From the NCBI RefSeq assembly GCF_024586455.1, contig NC_065919.1, positions 11,634,368 to 11,698,367 on the forward strand: 64,000 bases of DNA. Direction: 5' to 3'. Under the pieces are notes generated by a model. It was not told where the DNA came from, did no database searches, and worked only from the letters and a program-made list of their open reading frames with translations. A program made the translations under genes and the position numbers. Position 1 is the first letter of the stretch. The number at the start of each line of letters is the position of its first letter. Of the stretch, positions 47,365-58,149 are shown in pieces. This DNA is from Bactrocera neohumeralis (Eukaryota; Arthropoda; Insecta; Diptera; Tephritidae).

Positions 47365-47703
47365 ATGCCTCAACTCCCACGCCAAGTAAATCGAATTGCT
47401 TTGTTTTTATTTTTCATATTTCTACTGACAACCGGCCTACTATATTCCGGAATATGCCCACTAGAGTGCCCAAAAATATGCTCTGCCAATTGCAATCAAG
47501 TGAAAACGACAAAAGCTGCAAGCAAACAAGTGCGACCCCAGCAGACCCGCCAGTACGCCCACGCAACAAGAAGGTCGGAGGAGCGAGTCAAAAAGCAATT
47601 GGCATTTCTATTTACTACATACGTATGTATACCGTTATATGCCGGCGTAAATATGAACGGATTTGTGTGTGTAGAAGCCTGGGTCACAGCTATACTTATA
47701 TAG
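47365..47703 (+). CDS. Possible small secreted/membrane protein ORF (weak)
   Basis: The N-terminus has a basic residue pair and a strong hydrophobic run (RIALFLFFIFLLTTGLLYSG, about residues 10-29). It is followed by evenly spaced cysteines in CPLECPKICSANC, then Lys/Arg/Gln-rich sequence to about residue 85 and a tail that looks non-coding. It may be a signal peptide or anchor with a Cys-rich mature part, perhaps an exon ending before the tail. A different frame is also open across it, there is no promoter or splice support, and I do not recognise a family. Chance is a real alternative. Confidence 0.2.
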   Translation: MPQLPRQVNRIALFLFFIFLLTTGLLYSGICPLECPKICSANCNQVKTTKAASKQVRPQQTRQYAHATRRSEERVKKQLAFLFTTYVCIPLYAGVNMNGFVCVEAWVTAILI

Positions 47704-48180
47704 CTTTTTATTTTTGTTTTGCAGGCATTTCATTCAATGAAGTCAAATTCAAAGTTTGACAGCGCAGCTTAATGGAACACAATGGGATCAATTATTTTTG
47801 ATTTGTATGTGGCTAATATTGAGACGCAAGGCCGACCAGCGTATATGATAGAGCTTCATTGGTGTAGTGAAAATATTGAGTCACCCTTTGCGCATTGTGA
47901 ACTTTGCCTACATTCCGGCTAAAAGACATTTATCGGCCACAAATTGTGTGGAACGTAGGCGAACTCGTTTTATTGTTTAGTTTTTCGAAAAACTCGTGCT
48001 ATTGCACAGACCGATGAAAAACAACAAGGCCCACCACTTTTCTGTTGACACACAACAAAAGTTTATGACCCATTTCCACTTGACTATTGGAAATACTCGA
48101 TTATTTGTATATTGTCTGTCAATTAAATTAAATTCTGTCAAATAATGCTTGACAAATGTTCGATTGTTCCAAAATAGTAG
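47704..48180. other. Non-coding stretch
   Basis: Nothing recognised. Confidence 0.35.
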
Positions 48181-48409
48181 AAAAAAAATAAAAAATGTAA
48201 AACAATTATAAAAAACATTACAAAAAAAATTATAAAAAAAAAAATTAAAAAAAAAAAAATTTAAACAAAATTAAAAAAAAAAAAATTTTAAAATTTTCAA
48301 AAAATACTCAAATAAAACAAATATATGTTCCAAAATGTAAAAAAATAAAAAAATGTAAAAAATATATAAAAACATACAAACATAAAAAAAATTAAAAAAA
48401 AAAATAAAA

Positions 48410-48452
<43 letters not shown>

Positions 48453-48640
48453 AAAAAATTAAAAAAAAAAAAAAAATAAAAAAAAAAAATTAAAAAGAAA
48501 TTTTAAAAAAATCTAAAAAATGCGAAAAAATGTACATAAAATAAAAAAATAAATTAAAATTAAAAAAAAATTAAGAAATATAGTACAATAATATATACAA
48601 AAAATATAAAAAAATATTATAAAAATATAAAAGCTATGCA
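48181..48640. repeat. A-rich simple repeat
   Basis: Runs of A up to about 40 long (48412-48449) with occasional T, much like 41040-41510. Low-complexity and prone to assembly error. Confidence 0.95.
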
Positions 48641-49379
48641 TGCCGTGGGTGAGCGTCTAAACTACATGCACACAAAAACAAAAAAAAAAATGTTTGAACA
48701 GCGAGGAAAGTGCATTTGATATCGATTGATTGCACTCGTGACGTTTATTTGACGTTCCATAGCTTTTCGTTTTGCATGCACACACACACATACAAACAAC
48801 ATTCGCTTTTTGTAGAGCTTTACTTCGCAAAAGCCAAATTAATCTCAAGTGGCATGCTGAAATTGCTATTCAATATTGAGAACATAGTTTTAGTGCGCTT
48901 TGCTGTTATTATTATTCCAGCAATTGTCACAGCCATTGGTAATGATACGATTTTCACAATATGCTGTGGCATGATTGTGACGCCTTTGCCAAATGAATTT
49001 CAATAATTCGAACTTAGTAAACAACAAAAATGTTTACTTAATTTCGCTTGCATTTATCATTATTTCAAAATGCTTATTCGACACTACAAAAATAATAATA
49101 ATATTGTGCAATATTTCAAAAACAGAATTCCGGCACGACTCATGCCTCCAGCTGTCAGAAAAATTGCAAACGTTTAAAAATTGAATTGACGCTAAATAAA
49201 ATTAAAGTAATTAATGAAATAACAAAAGCAATTCAAATAATAGGATTTGGAACCAAAAAAACAAAAAAAAAAAAAAGAAAACAAAAGCAAAGTGCTGGTA
49301 TACTAAAAACATTTCAAATCGCTGGCGACTGACAAATGCGAATGGTGCGATGTGATTAAAAAAAATATAAGAACAAGAA
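48641..49379. other. Non-coding stretch, nothing recognised
   Basis: Short open frames at 48710-49184 lack motifs. A (CA)n patch lies at 48779. Confidence 0.35.
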
Positions 49380-49925
49380 AAAATGTTAACTTTGGCTGCA
49401 CGAAAGTATAATACCCCGCACAACTACATTTCTTATAGCAAAAAAGGGTATAAAAAGATTTTTATCTTGCTTTCTGATGGTCAATTTGTATGACAGCTAT
49501 ATACTATAGTGGTCCGATCTGGAAAATTTCTTCGGATATTCTAGCCCTGTTTCTTCAAATACTCCATGCCAACTTTCGTGATGATATCTCGTCAAATAAA
49601 AAAGTTTTCCATACAAGGACTTGAGTTTGATCGGTCAATTTGTATGGCAGCTATATGCTACAGTGGTCCGAACTGAACAATTTGTTGGGAGAATGTACAG
49701 TTGCCTAGGATAATTACCTCTGCCAAATTTCGTGATGATATCTCGTCAAATAAAACAGTTTTCCATACAAGGACTTGAGTAGGAACGGTCAATTTGTATG
49801 GCAGCTATATGATGTAGTGCTCCGATATCGACGTTTTCGACAAATGGGCAGCTTCGTTGGGAGAAAACGACGTGTACAAAATTTCAGAACAATATCTCAA
49901 AAATTATAATAATATACGCAATTCA
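49380..49925 (+). repeat. 155-bp dispersed array 8, with variant head hairpin
   Basis: Head hairpin CTTTGGCTGCACGAAAG at 49390-49406, then TATAATACCCCGCACAACT and GGGTATAAAAAG. Three units with GTATGGCAGCTATATGCTAC-type cores follow. It ends with GGGCAGCTTCGTTGGGAGAA and AAAATTTCAGAACAATATCT. The hairpin stem differs from array 5 by a paired C-G to T-A change. Confidence 0.9.
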
Positions 49926-51002
49926 GGGCATAAATATCAATATGCTGCTATACTAAACACATGACAAATCGCTAGCAAATGACAAATCCAAACAGTGGCA
50001 AAACAGAAAACAAAAAAAACAATATACATTTGTATATGAATGATTAACGAATAAAATATTTCAAAATGAAGCGTTCACGCAAAAAATTAAAAATACACAT
50101 TTTATCAGGCTTAAACAAAATACCGAATAAACAAAACGTAATTTTTCAAAAACGAACGACGATAAAAAAGCAAGTGCCAGCGTCCGTATGCCGCGGCACA
50201 AAGCCATAATTATCTCACAGACCTAAAGCAGCACAAATATATGGGCATTTTGCCCCGAACACATACACTCACATATACATGTATATGAAATTAAAATTGT
50301 TTATTAAAAAGTCTAATGCAACAAAGCTGCACCAGGTGCAGAATCTTACTCATAAGTACTATATGATATATGTACATACATATGTATGTATATGCAATTA
50401 AAACGCTACGCTTTGGCGTGAAAGAAAAAAATTAAGAACCAGAAGGAAGCACAACAACAAGAATGAAGCGGAATGCTGCCAACTTATTGCCAAAAACAAC
50501 AATTGTGATTTAAATGCATGACATGCTTGAATAGAAATTTTGTATAAAATTGGCATTAGTCATTAAATGAGCTGCAGCAACACATGCCTACAAACAAACG
50601 CCGCTACAAATAGCCGAAGAGCATATAATTATAATTAGGTTGGCAAGCCGAATGTGGCCAATTATGAGAGCTATGCAAGAGGTGCCAATTTAGTTATATT
50701 AGCAGATGAGTAATTTTTCCTGTAATAATAGTAAAGGAGAAATGAGTTCTAATTTGGGGGCTCTAATATTGAATAATTTGAGATTGAATAAAAAATGGTG
50801 CCGCAAAAATAAAATAAAAACGCATTTGAAATAAAATTAAATTAAAAATATCAAAAATAGAATTTGTAAATTAAAAAATATCTTATGATGTTTAAATTTT
50901 TATTTTAGGATTAATATTTCCAATTTTTTGGTATGAAATAAAATTTAAATTCTTTTTGCTATACGGAAAATTGTAATTAAAAATAATTTTCAAATTTCTG
51001 AT
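49926..51002. other. Non-coding stretch, nothing recognised
   Basis: AT-rich. No exon or element was identified. Confidence 0.35.
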
Positions 51003-51348
51003 CAAAAGTCTAACGGTGTGGTATCAAACGATCTCAGTGGTCAATCGACCGGCCCAAAACTTGAAATTTTTTGCGCTCAGTGAAGTGTTCTCTGAATAAA
51101 TCCATTGATTGATGCGATGTGTGGGAAGTGGCGACGTCTTGTTAAAACCAAAAGTCGCCAAGACCACGAGCTTCAATTTCAGCCATCAACTAGTCGGTTA
51201 TCATGAACAAACTCGATCCTCTAAAACGTCGGATCTTCTTGGAACTTTTCAAGAGCCCATTGAGCGAAGCAATATCTCTTGGGAAGTTCGAGCGGCTTCA
51301 GTTCTTGCATAAGCTGTATTTTGTAGGCTTTCATTTTAAGATCTCCAC
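51003..51348 (-). pseudogene. IS630/Tc1/mariner-type transposase relic, antisense
   Basis: Minus strand: YKIQLMQELKPLELPKRY and FAQWALEKFQEDPTF (51340-51230). After a deletion spanning the first catalytic Asp it continues at DNRLVDG and the damaged counterpart of FQQDGAT-CHTSHQSMDLF down to 51060. It is the same family as 46.1 kb. The start codon of a long plus-strand frame at 51203 falls inside this antisense relic. Confidence 0.8.
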
Positions 51349-52203
51349 CGTCATTGAAAGCGTAGAAGCCGCACAGCGTAGATGGCATAAATACAAAAGA
51401 ATAGTGTTGTTGGCGACTCTAGATGTCCGAAACGCCTTCAACAGCGCTAGATGGGTAGATATGAACGACGCTCTCGAGAAAAGCTTTAAGGTACCCGATT
51501 ACCTCAGGGCCGTAGTGCGGAGCTACCTTAGCAACAGGAAACTGCTGTACGACACTAAAGAGGGATCACGACAGATAGCGGTCACGTCCGGAGCAGCACA
51601 AGGATCCATCCTCGGACCAGACTTATGGAACATTAGCTATGACGCTATATTAAAACTAGAAATGCCAGATGAATCGTATTTAATTGGCTACGCGGACGAC
51701 ATTGCAGCAGTAATCACAGCAAGGGACACAGAAGAAGCGCGAAGAAAGCTGAACCAGGTCATGATACGGACCCAAGCATGGCTCGACTCACACAGCCTCC
51801 AGCTCGCTACGGAGAAAACAGAGCTACTGCCGCTAACAAACAAGCACATCGAGATAAGCATGCACATGACTACTGATATTCTTAGGATAAAAAAGCAGTT
51901 AACTACCTAGGCGTAAGACTGGACCCCAGACTAACCTTCTGGGAACAAATCCAGCACGCCGCAGGAAAGGCAGCGAAGAACACCTCTCAACTGAGCCGAC
52001 TAATGGCCAACATAGGAGGCCCCAGTCAAGGAAAAAGAAAGCTCCTAATGTCGACAACAATCAGCGTTTTATTATACTGAGCTGAGATATGGGCAGTTTA
52101 GTGACCTGCAAGTGGCACATACCGCTGGTGCTGTGACGATAGCACCGATGATGCGGAAGGCATTTTCCACCCCCTCGCCCAAAAAAAAAAAAAAAAAAAA
52201 AAA
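51349..52203 (+). mobile_element. R1-type LINE relic, reverse-transcriptase domain
   Basis: VIESVEAAQRRW leads into RIVLLATLDVRNAFNSARW (palm, LDVRNAFN), SYLSNRKLLYDTKEG, VTSGAAQGSILGPDLWNISY and an intact YADD box (51689-51700), then AWLDSHSLQLATEKTELL. A frameshift near 51895 moves to NYLGVRLDPRLTFWEQIQHA and AAKNTSQLSRLMANIGG. A stop follows near 52078, the rest of ORF2 is deleted, and the piece ends in a run of more than 20 A at 52181. The RT core is the best-kept LINE sequence in the window. Confidence 0.9.
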
Positions 52204-52690
52204 ATTAAGATCTCCACGCAAAATACGCCAAGTCGTTCAGTACCTCGGTCCGAGTTGCAATAATGACGTCCTTCTCCAACCTGGTCTTTCCAACGGCGTG
52301 AGGTCTTCCTCTTCCTCTGCTTCCACCGCCGAGTACTGGAGCGTTTTCAACCATTCGGACGACATGACCTAGCCACCGTTGCCGCTGTCTCTTAATTCGC
52401 TGAACTATGTCAATGTCTTCGTATTATCGTTCCATCGACTGCGGTATTCGCCGTTGCCAATGCGCAAAGGACCATAAATCTTCCGCAGAACCTTTCTCTC
52501 GAAAACTCGTAACGTCGACTCATCAGATGTTGTCATCGTCCATGCCTCTGCACCATATAGCAGAACGGGGATGATGAGTGACTTGTAGAGTTTGGTCTTT
52601 GTTGTCGAGAGAGGACTTTACTTCTCAACTGCCTACTCAGTCCGACGTAGCACCTGTTGGCAGGAGTTATTCTGCGTTGGATTTCGAGAC
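52204..52690 (-). mobile_element. RTE-type LINE relic, middle part, antisense
   Basis: The minus strand encodes the region after the RT thumb: RRITPANRCYVGLSRQL, SLIIPVLLYGAEAW-like and RQRQRWLGHVVRM-like stretches in changing frames. It aligns by eye with 56238-56640 of the sense copy (CGACGTTACGAGTTTTCGAG, CATAGTTCAGCGAATTAA and GGTCATGTCGTCCGAAT are shared). It abuts the A-run of the R1 relic, tail to interior. Confidence 0.8.
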
Positions 52691-52980
52691 TGATAAAACT
52701 GGATTATTTATATAAATTTTGAATTGAACGCGGAAACTTTTTTTCCAACTTTTTTTTTGTTATATTATGAAATGTCTATTGTTCTATTGTTATTGCTCTC
52801 CTTTCAATCATTAGCTGTCAGCTGTCACTAGTATTAACATTTAAATTAGCATAGTTAACGGTGGTTCGAAACGGCTTTGTTATCTGCGGCAAGCAAACCA
52901 CATAACACAGGTAATATTTATCTCGGAGCTGGTCTTTTTGACAGCTTTTACTTGATTTATACCCTGTTTGGTGTGCCATT
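52691..52980. other. Spacer
   Basis: AT-rich with T runs. GCTGTCAGCTGTCACTAG near 52814 and GACAGCTTTTACTTGATTTA near 52939 could be the leader of the transposase relic that follows. Confidence 0.3.
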
Positions 52981-53320
52981 TTATAATGAACGGACTTACT
53001 GCGGAACAACGTTTGCAATCGTGCAAATTTAATATCAAAATTGTGGTTCGGTTCGGTTGTTGTTGTTGTAGCGGCAGAATTCTGCCGAGTTGACAGTTCT
53101 TAGCTGGATAAAAATGCGGGTCCGTTCCGGTTACGTAGATCCGACTGTCTTGAGAACGTTTCAATATTCAATATTCGGTCGACATAATCGCTTGGCAGAG
53201 TCGGTAATTCGAGCAACTATGGATCGATTTCGCACTACGTTTACGCTAGTGGACAATGTGCTTGCTCAGAGACGCCTTATTGAAAACTCCATGCCAAAAA
53301 AAAACACCCTTTACATGCCT
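52981..53320 (+). pseudogene. IS630-type transposase N-terminus, split by a short repeat
   Basis: ATG at 52987 gives MNGLTAEQRLQ, the expected start of the family seen at 46.1 and 51.0 kb. The frame is lost at about 53045 where a GTT-led repeat is inserted. It resumes at about 53175 with SIFGRHNRLAESVIRATMD, RFRTTFTLVDNV and LAQRRLIENS. Everything after the HTH region is missing. Confidence 0.75.
53048..53165 (+). repeat. Short GTT-led interspersed repeat, copy A
   Basis: (GTT)4 GTAGCGGCAGAATTCTGCC, GAGTTGACAGTTCTTAGCTG, GATAAAAATGCGGGTCCGTT, CCGGTTACGTAGATCCGACT, GTCTTGAGAACG. It is the most complete copy and lies inside the transposase N-terminus. Confidence 0.8.
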
Positions 53321-54896
53321 TTACATATTAGATATACATATACTAAGTGATTCTGCCACAGTTTACCACGGCAAACAATGATATTTGCAGGCCGCAACCA
53401 CAAATGCGAAATCGGCAAGTTCAATGCAAAGCCACAATGCAATGCATGCTCATGCAAATACACACAAATACATGCGCATATGTGTATAGTGTATGTAATA
53501 CCCATACGCAAACGAGCTGACGGCCGTGCAACGCGCAACAATTGCGCCATTCAAGTCTACTACGCGTCGAGCTGAAGCTCACGCTTGTGTTGGTAACCGC
53601 CATTGCGGTTTATAAACAACAAAAAATCTGCAAAGGACTCTTATGGTTGTATTGAATATGATGCGTTAATAAGGGTGGTAAGGAGTTGTGGTTATAAAAT
53701 CGGGTATGTTTGTGTGCGTTCTACAATAGTTTATGATAAATGCTGAGCCATTGGTTACTTTAAGCGTACACAGATACTGCGACCGATGTTGCACTTCTTG
53801 TTTTCCAAAGCGGAGGTGTGTTCTTTATACTTCCAATCAACCGAAATCGTAGCAGTTGATGAGTGCGTTGACCCACATCAGACAAATATACATACATATG
53901 TATAGTCCGACAGTCAACAACAGTGAATGAAGTAAAAAACATACTTGGAGCACTTTTTTGTGCAAAAATAAAATAAATATGCGAAACAAAATCTGTTGAA
54001 TTGGTGTCACCTACGCTCCAGCCACACATCTACAAACCATCCACAATCCCACACAGCAGCATATAGCGTCGCACTGCCCTCATAAACACCGGCACAAGCA
54101 CCTTCCCTCCCACTCACCGTTTTTAATTTTAACGCATAGGTAAACACGACAGCCGAAGGGTGTTGTTCACACCCACACACAGCCACGCGCAGCAATCAAA
54201 ATGCGTTTACGTGCGAAAATATAAATCAGTTTTCCACACTACAACTACCCTCCAGCCCGTCATAAGCATCAACGGCTGTTGTGTGCTTCGCAAATTCAAG
54301 TGGAAATGATGAAGTGCAACAAGCGTCTGTCGGCGCCAGTGACCAACGCCGCACTCGCTTTCAAGTGGTCTGCGCTTGCAGTCATCAATTGGATTACATT
54401 TATGAGTACGTGCCCGATTTAATACATATGCCCCACCATATACACCTACACACGTACATATGTATGTGTGGCCAAGCACAGGTGCCAGCGGCAACAATAA
54501 CAGCAGCAGCACTCATATGCTCTCCCAGCAGTCAGCTAAAAGTATTTACATATTGCAACAAATTATTTGGAAAAGGTTGCCTAGTGTGCAGCATAACTCG
54601 AGAACTTAGAAAATATAACCATAAATCTAGATTATAGCGGTAATTACGATAATTCGTACACGAAAATTTAATGTGATTTATTTGGGTATTAACTGGTTAT
54701 TTAGCGCTTAAATTTAAGAGAGGACCGATTTTGACGAGAATATTCGCAAATTGCAACTTGTTTCAGCATTTAAGTAGTATAAATCTTACAGTTAGGAACT
54801 TGCTATATATAACGTAAACATAACAGAACATCAGCCTTGCACGAGTCTGAATTTGCGCAGTTCAAGAGACGTCTCCAAGTGAAATTTAAGTATTTT
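53321..54896. other. Non-coding stretch with a GC-richer patch
   Basis: Sequence 53370-54540 is open in several frames on both strands and rich in CA-type codons. No motif, signal peptide or splice pair stood out. It might include unrecognised exons. Confidence 0.35.
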
Positions 54897-55003
54897 AAAG
54901 ATCAATTGAAAAGTTCCCGGTCTGAGACATAGATGGCGCTACTAGAATTAAATCCATATGAGTTTTAGTCAGGCTTTACCTTCAAAAGGCGCGAGTTTAC
55001 AGA
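54897..55003 (+). mobile_element. Mariner 5' terminal fragment
   Basis: GATCAATTGAAAAGTTCCCG, TAGATGGCGCTACTAGAATT, GAGTTTTAGTCAGG and CCTTCAAAAGGCGCGAG match the leader of the mariner at 19124. It stops where RTE sequence begins. The matching 3' end in the same orientation is at 56786-57118. Confidence 0.85.
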
Positions 55004-56785
55004 CACTGCCCCAGGGAATCCAAACCTTAAAGATTGGTATGTTAAATTTAGACATGGTGAAATGAGCAAAGACGCCCAAATTGAGATTGGTGACTTTAAC
55101 GCTAGGGTGGGCAAAGAAGGTATCTTTGGCACAGCGTACGTGGTCCATGATGAAACATCCCCAAATGGGTTGAGGCTGATCGACTTCGCCGGGGCCCGAA
55201 ATATGGTTATCTGATGCGATGGGATAGATATCGAGAATCGCAGAGGGAAGCGAGAAGCGAGAAGAACTTACACACAAAAAAAAGAGAGGCCGAAAAGCGA
55301 AGATCTTGACAAGCTAGCCGACAAAGAGGCGGCGTCTAACAGAAGGTTTCAAAACCGGAGCATACTCTTGTAGAACCCCCAGAGATGATCTTGTGACTGA
55401 TGCCCAGAGCGTACTAAATTATGGAGGGAACACTTCTCCAGCTTGCTGAAAGGCAGTGGAAGAATAACGCCAGGAGAAGGCGAACTCGATTCCCCAATCG
55501 ATAACGATGGAGCAGACTTTCCATTGCTCGACCATGAAGAAGTTCGAATAGCAATTACCCGCCTGAAGAACAACAAAGCAGCGGATGGATTGCCGACCGA
55601 ACTGTTCAAAAACTTCGACAAAGAACTGATAAGAAGCATGCATCAGGGCCTTTTTTTTAGAATATGTTCGAACGAAAGCATGCCCAACGATTGCAATTTA
55701 AGTGTGCTCTGCCCAAACCACAAAAAAGGGAGATCCCACAAACTGCGCCAACTACCGTGGGATAAGCCTCCCAACATCGCATATAAGGTTCTATCGAGCT
55801 TAGAGTGTGAAAGACGAAAACTCATCGTCAACAAACTGATTTGGACCTTATCAACGTCGCTTTAGGCCTGGTAAATCAACAATTGACCAGATATTCACCA
55901 TGCGCCAAATCTTGGAAAAGACCCGTGAGGAGCGAATCGACACACACCACCTCTTCGTCGATTTCAAAGCAGCATTTGACAACACGAAAAGGAGCCGCGT
56001 TTATGCCGTGATGACTGAATTTTGTTCCGCTTTCTCTACGTTGGACAAAGAAGCGAAGCAAATGGATCTGGTAGCGAACGAGGACAAGACGAAATAACTG
56101 CTGTCATCGAACAAACAGTGGTCGCACTCGCGACTTGGCTCCAACGTCACTGTTGACAGTCATAATTTTGAAGTCGTAGATAACTTCGCCTATCTTGGAA
56201 ACAACATTAACACCAACAACAATGTCAGCCTCGAAAACCAACGCAGAATAACTCTTGCCAACAGGTGCTACTTCGGACTGAGTAGGCAATTAAGAAGTAA
56301 AGTCCTCTCTCGACGAACAAAGACCAAACTCTACAAGTCACTTATCATCCCCGTCCTGCTATATGGTGCAGAGGCATGGACAATGACAAAATCGGAGGTT
56401 TTGGCGTTACGAGTTTTCGAGAGAAAGGTCCTTTACGCATTGGCAACGACAAATATCGCAGTCAATGAAACGATGAACTGTACGAGGTATGCGACGACAT
56501 TGACATAGTTCAGCGAATTAAAAGACAGCGGCTACGCTGGCTAGGTCATGTCGTCCGAATAGATGAAAACACTCCAGCTCTGACAGTATTCGACGCAGTA
56601 CCCGCCCGGGGAAGCAGAGTAAGAGGAAGACTTCCACTCCGTTTAAAAGATAAGGTGGAGAAGAACCTGGCTACACTTGGAATATCCATTGACGACAAAC
56701 AGTGAAAAAGAAGAACGACTGGCGCACTGTTGTAAACTCGGCTATAACCGCGTAAGCAGTGTCTATGCCAAAAAAGTAAAAGATT
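55004..56785 (+). mobile_element. RTE/BovB-type LINE relic
   Basis: Endonuclease piece IGDFNARVGKEGIFGTAY (55086-55140) and HDETSPNGLRLIDFAGARNM. Then the RT N-terminal region EEVRIAITRLKNNKAADG, LPTELFKNFDKELI, then after a frameshift FRPGKSTIDQIF-like and RQILEKTREERIDTHHLFVD, FKAAFDNT. The catalytic YADD block is deleted between MTEF and the thumb segment LDKEAKQMDLVANEDKTK. The C-terminus follows: NQRRITLANRCYFGLSRQL, LIIPVLLYGAEAWTM, RQRLRWLGHVVRIDENT, LPLRLKDKVEKNLATLGIS. It ends in the family tail TATAACCGCGTAAGCAGTGT near 56742. Multiple lesions. Confidence 0.9.
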
Positions 56786-57118
56786 CCAGTAAGAAATTTC
56801 GAAAGACGTTTCGCAAAACTTAGTGCCACATCTACCGTATTCTCCAGATCAAGCCCCCAGCGACTATTTCCTGTTCTCAAATCTCAAAAGAGCGCTCGCT
56901 GGGAAAAAAATTTTCGCCGAATGAGGAAATGATCACCGAAACTGAGGCCTATCTCGAAGCAAAGGACTTAACGTACGACAAAAATGATATCGAAAAGTTG
57001 TAGGATCGCTATGATCAACGTATCACCCTTGAAGGGAACTGTGTTGAATAAAAAACACATTATTTAGTGAAAAATGTGGTTTACTGTGGTAAGGCGGTGA
57101 CTTTCCAATTGACCTTTA
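56786..57118 (+). mobile_element. Mariner 3' terminal fragment
   Basis: Reads LPYSPDQAPSDYFLFSNLKR, ALAGKKIFAE, FEAKDLTYDKNDIEKL then a stop, and LEGNCVE. The inverted terminus CTTTCCAATTGACCTTTA ends at about 57117. It belongs to the same subfamily and orientation as the 5' piece before the RTE relic. Confidence 0.88.
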
Positions 57119-57137
57119 TGGAAAATAATTTTGTGAA

Positions 57138-57208
57138 ACATAGTATAGTTTCGGTTAAATGACATAGAATAATTTTGGTTAGATGACATAGTATAGTTTC
57201 GGCTAGAT
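57138..57208. repeat. 24-bp minisatellite, three copies
   Basis: ACATAGTATAGTTTCGGTTA (24-base unit with AATG) at 57138, 57162 and 57186, the middle one more diverged. Confidence 0.8.
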
Positions 57209-57780
57209 AGCTGATCCCTCAGCATGGCGGAGGTATTGTACTTGGGGAGCGGTCCTCGATCCCAACTTTTTTGGCGCCAAACACGCTTACGTAATTTAAA
57301 ACTTCATATTCTAAAATACCGTTAAAAACAGAACACATAAGTTGCGCATATTAACTGCAATTGTCCCGGTGAACTTAAGTCGACTTAACCTACTTTAGCA
57401 CTTAACTTTAATACATATATCGCAGCACCAATATTTTGGACGCATACTGCAAAGCAACACTAATAATACCCACACACATTGCACAAAGTGAAAACTTTCA
57501 GAAGTGGACCATAGAAATATATATACTAACCAAATAGAAACGAGACAAAACTTAGAAGTATTTCTTATACACGTACCTGCCTTTGGGGACGCAGGAGAAA
57601 AGCGCCAACCAAAGTGTAACCGTAAATATGACAAGCACTATTTAATAGTTATGCATACAAGTTACAGGTGAAAGGGTTACAAGACGAATGCCAAAAGCGT
57701 ATAAAATAAACAAACAAGTTAAATGCCAGAACTTTGGCGTAGAAGACTAATAGAAACGCACGAATACAAATACAAAGTTC
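57209..57780. other. Non-coding stretch
   Basis: Nothing recognised. Minus-strand frames at 57395-57876 have no motif. Confidence 0.35.
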
Positions 57781-58149
57781 ATGCCGACGAGCACAGCAAG
57801 TAAAGAGACAGAGCAGCGCAGCAAAAAGCCGCACGTGCAACAAGCAAGTGGCAGTGGCAGCAAAAGCTCCTGCCACCTGGTGGCAAACAAGCCAAACGAA
57901 GACATTGCGCGCATTGAAGATGCCATAGACGTAGAGCTGAAAGAAAGATGAAGGCTTGCGACTCAGCAGAGCGAGGGCGGGCGTGAACGTGGCAGGCAGA
58001 CGGTGAAAGTTAACTTGCCGAACACGTACACTAAACGTGTTGTTTCAGCTTCCGAGAAGGACAAGACCGGCGCTACTGCCGAATGGCTGACGGACACGAA
58101 AGGTAATGTACGAGATGTTAGCACTTCTCCAAAGAAAAACAGTAAATAA
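57781..58149 (+). CDS. Possible coding exon(s), in-frame TGA (weak)
   Basis: ATG at 57781 opens a 56-codon frame (MPTSTASKETEQRSKKPHVQ ... RIEDAIDVELKER) ending in TGA at 57949. The same frame then stays open for another 65 codons (VKVNLPNTYTKRVVSASEKD ... NVRDVSTSPKKNSK) to TAA at 58147. The composition is hydrophilic and Ser/Thr/Lys/Glu-rich, like many real disordered proteins. TTGTTTCAG at 58048 and AAAGGTAATG at 58102 could be acceptor and donor of a 54-base exon. A shadow frame on the other strand is also open. No family is recognised. It may be an exon, a pseudogene, or chance. Confidence 0.2.

Noticed and set aside
47496..47687. Minus-strand frame over the 47.4-kb candidate
   Set aside because: Shadow frame without features.
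54281..54637. 118-codon plus-strand frame
   Set aside because: No motif, no signal peptide, and the region is open in several frames because of composition.
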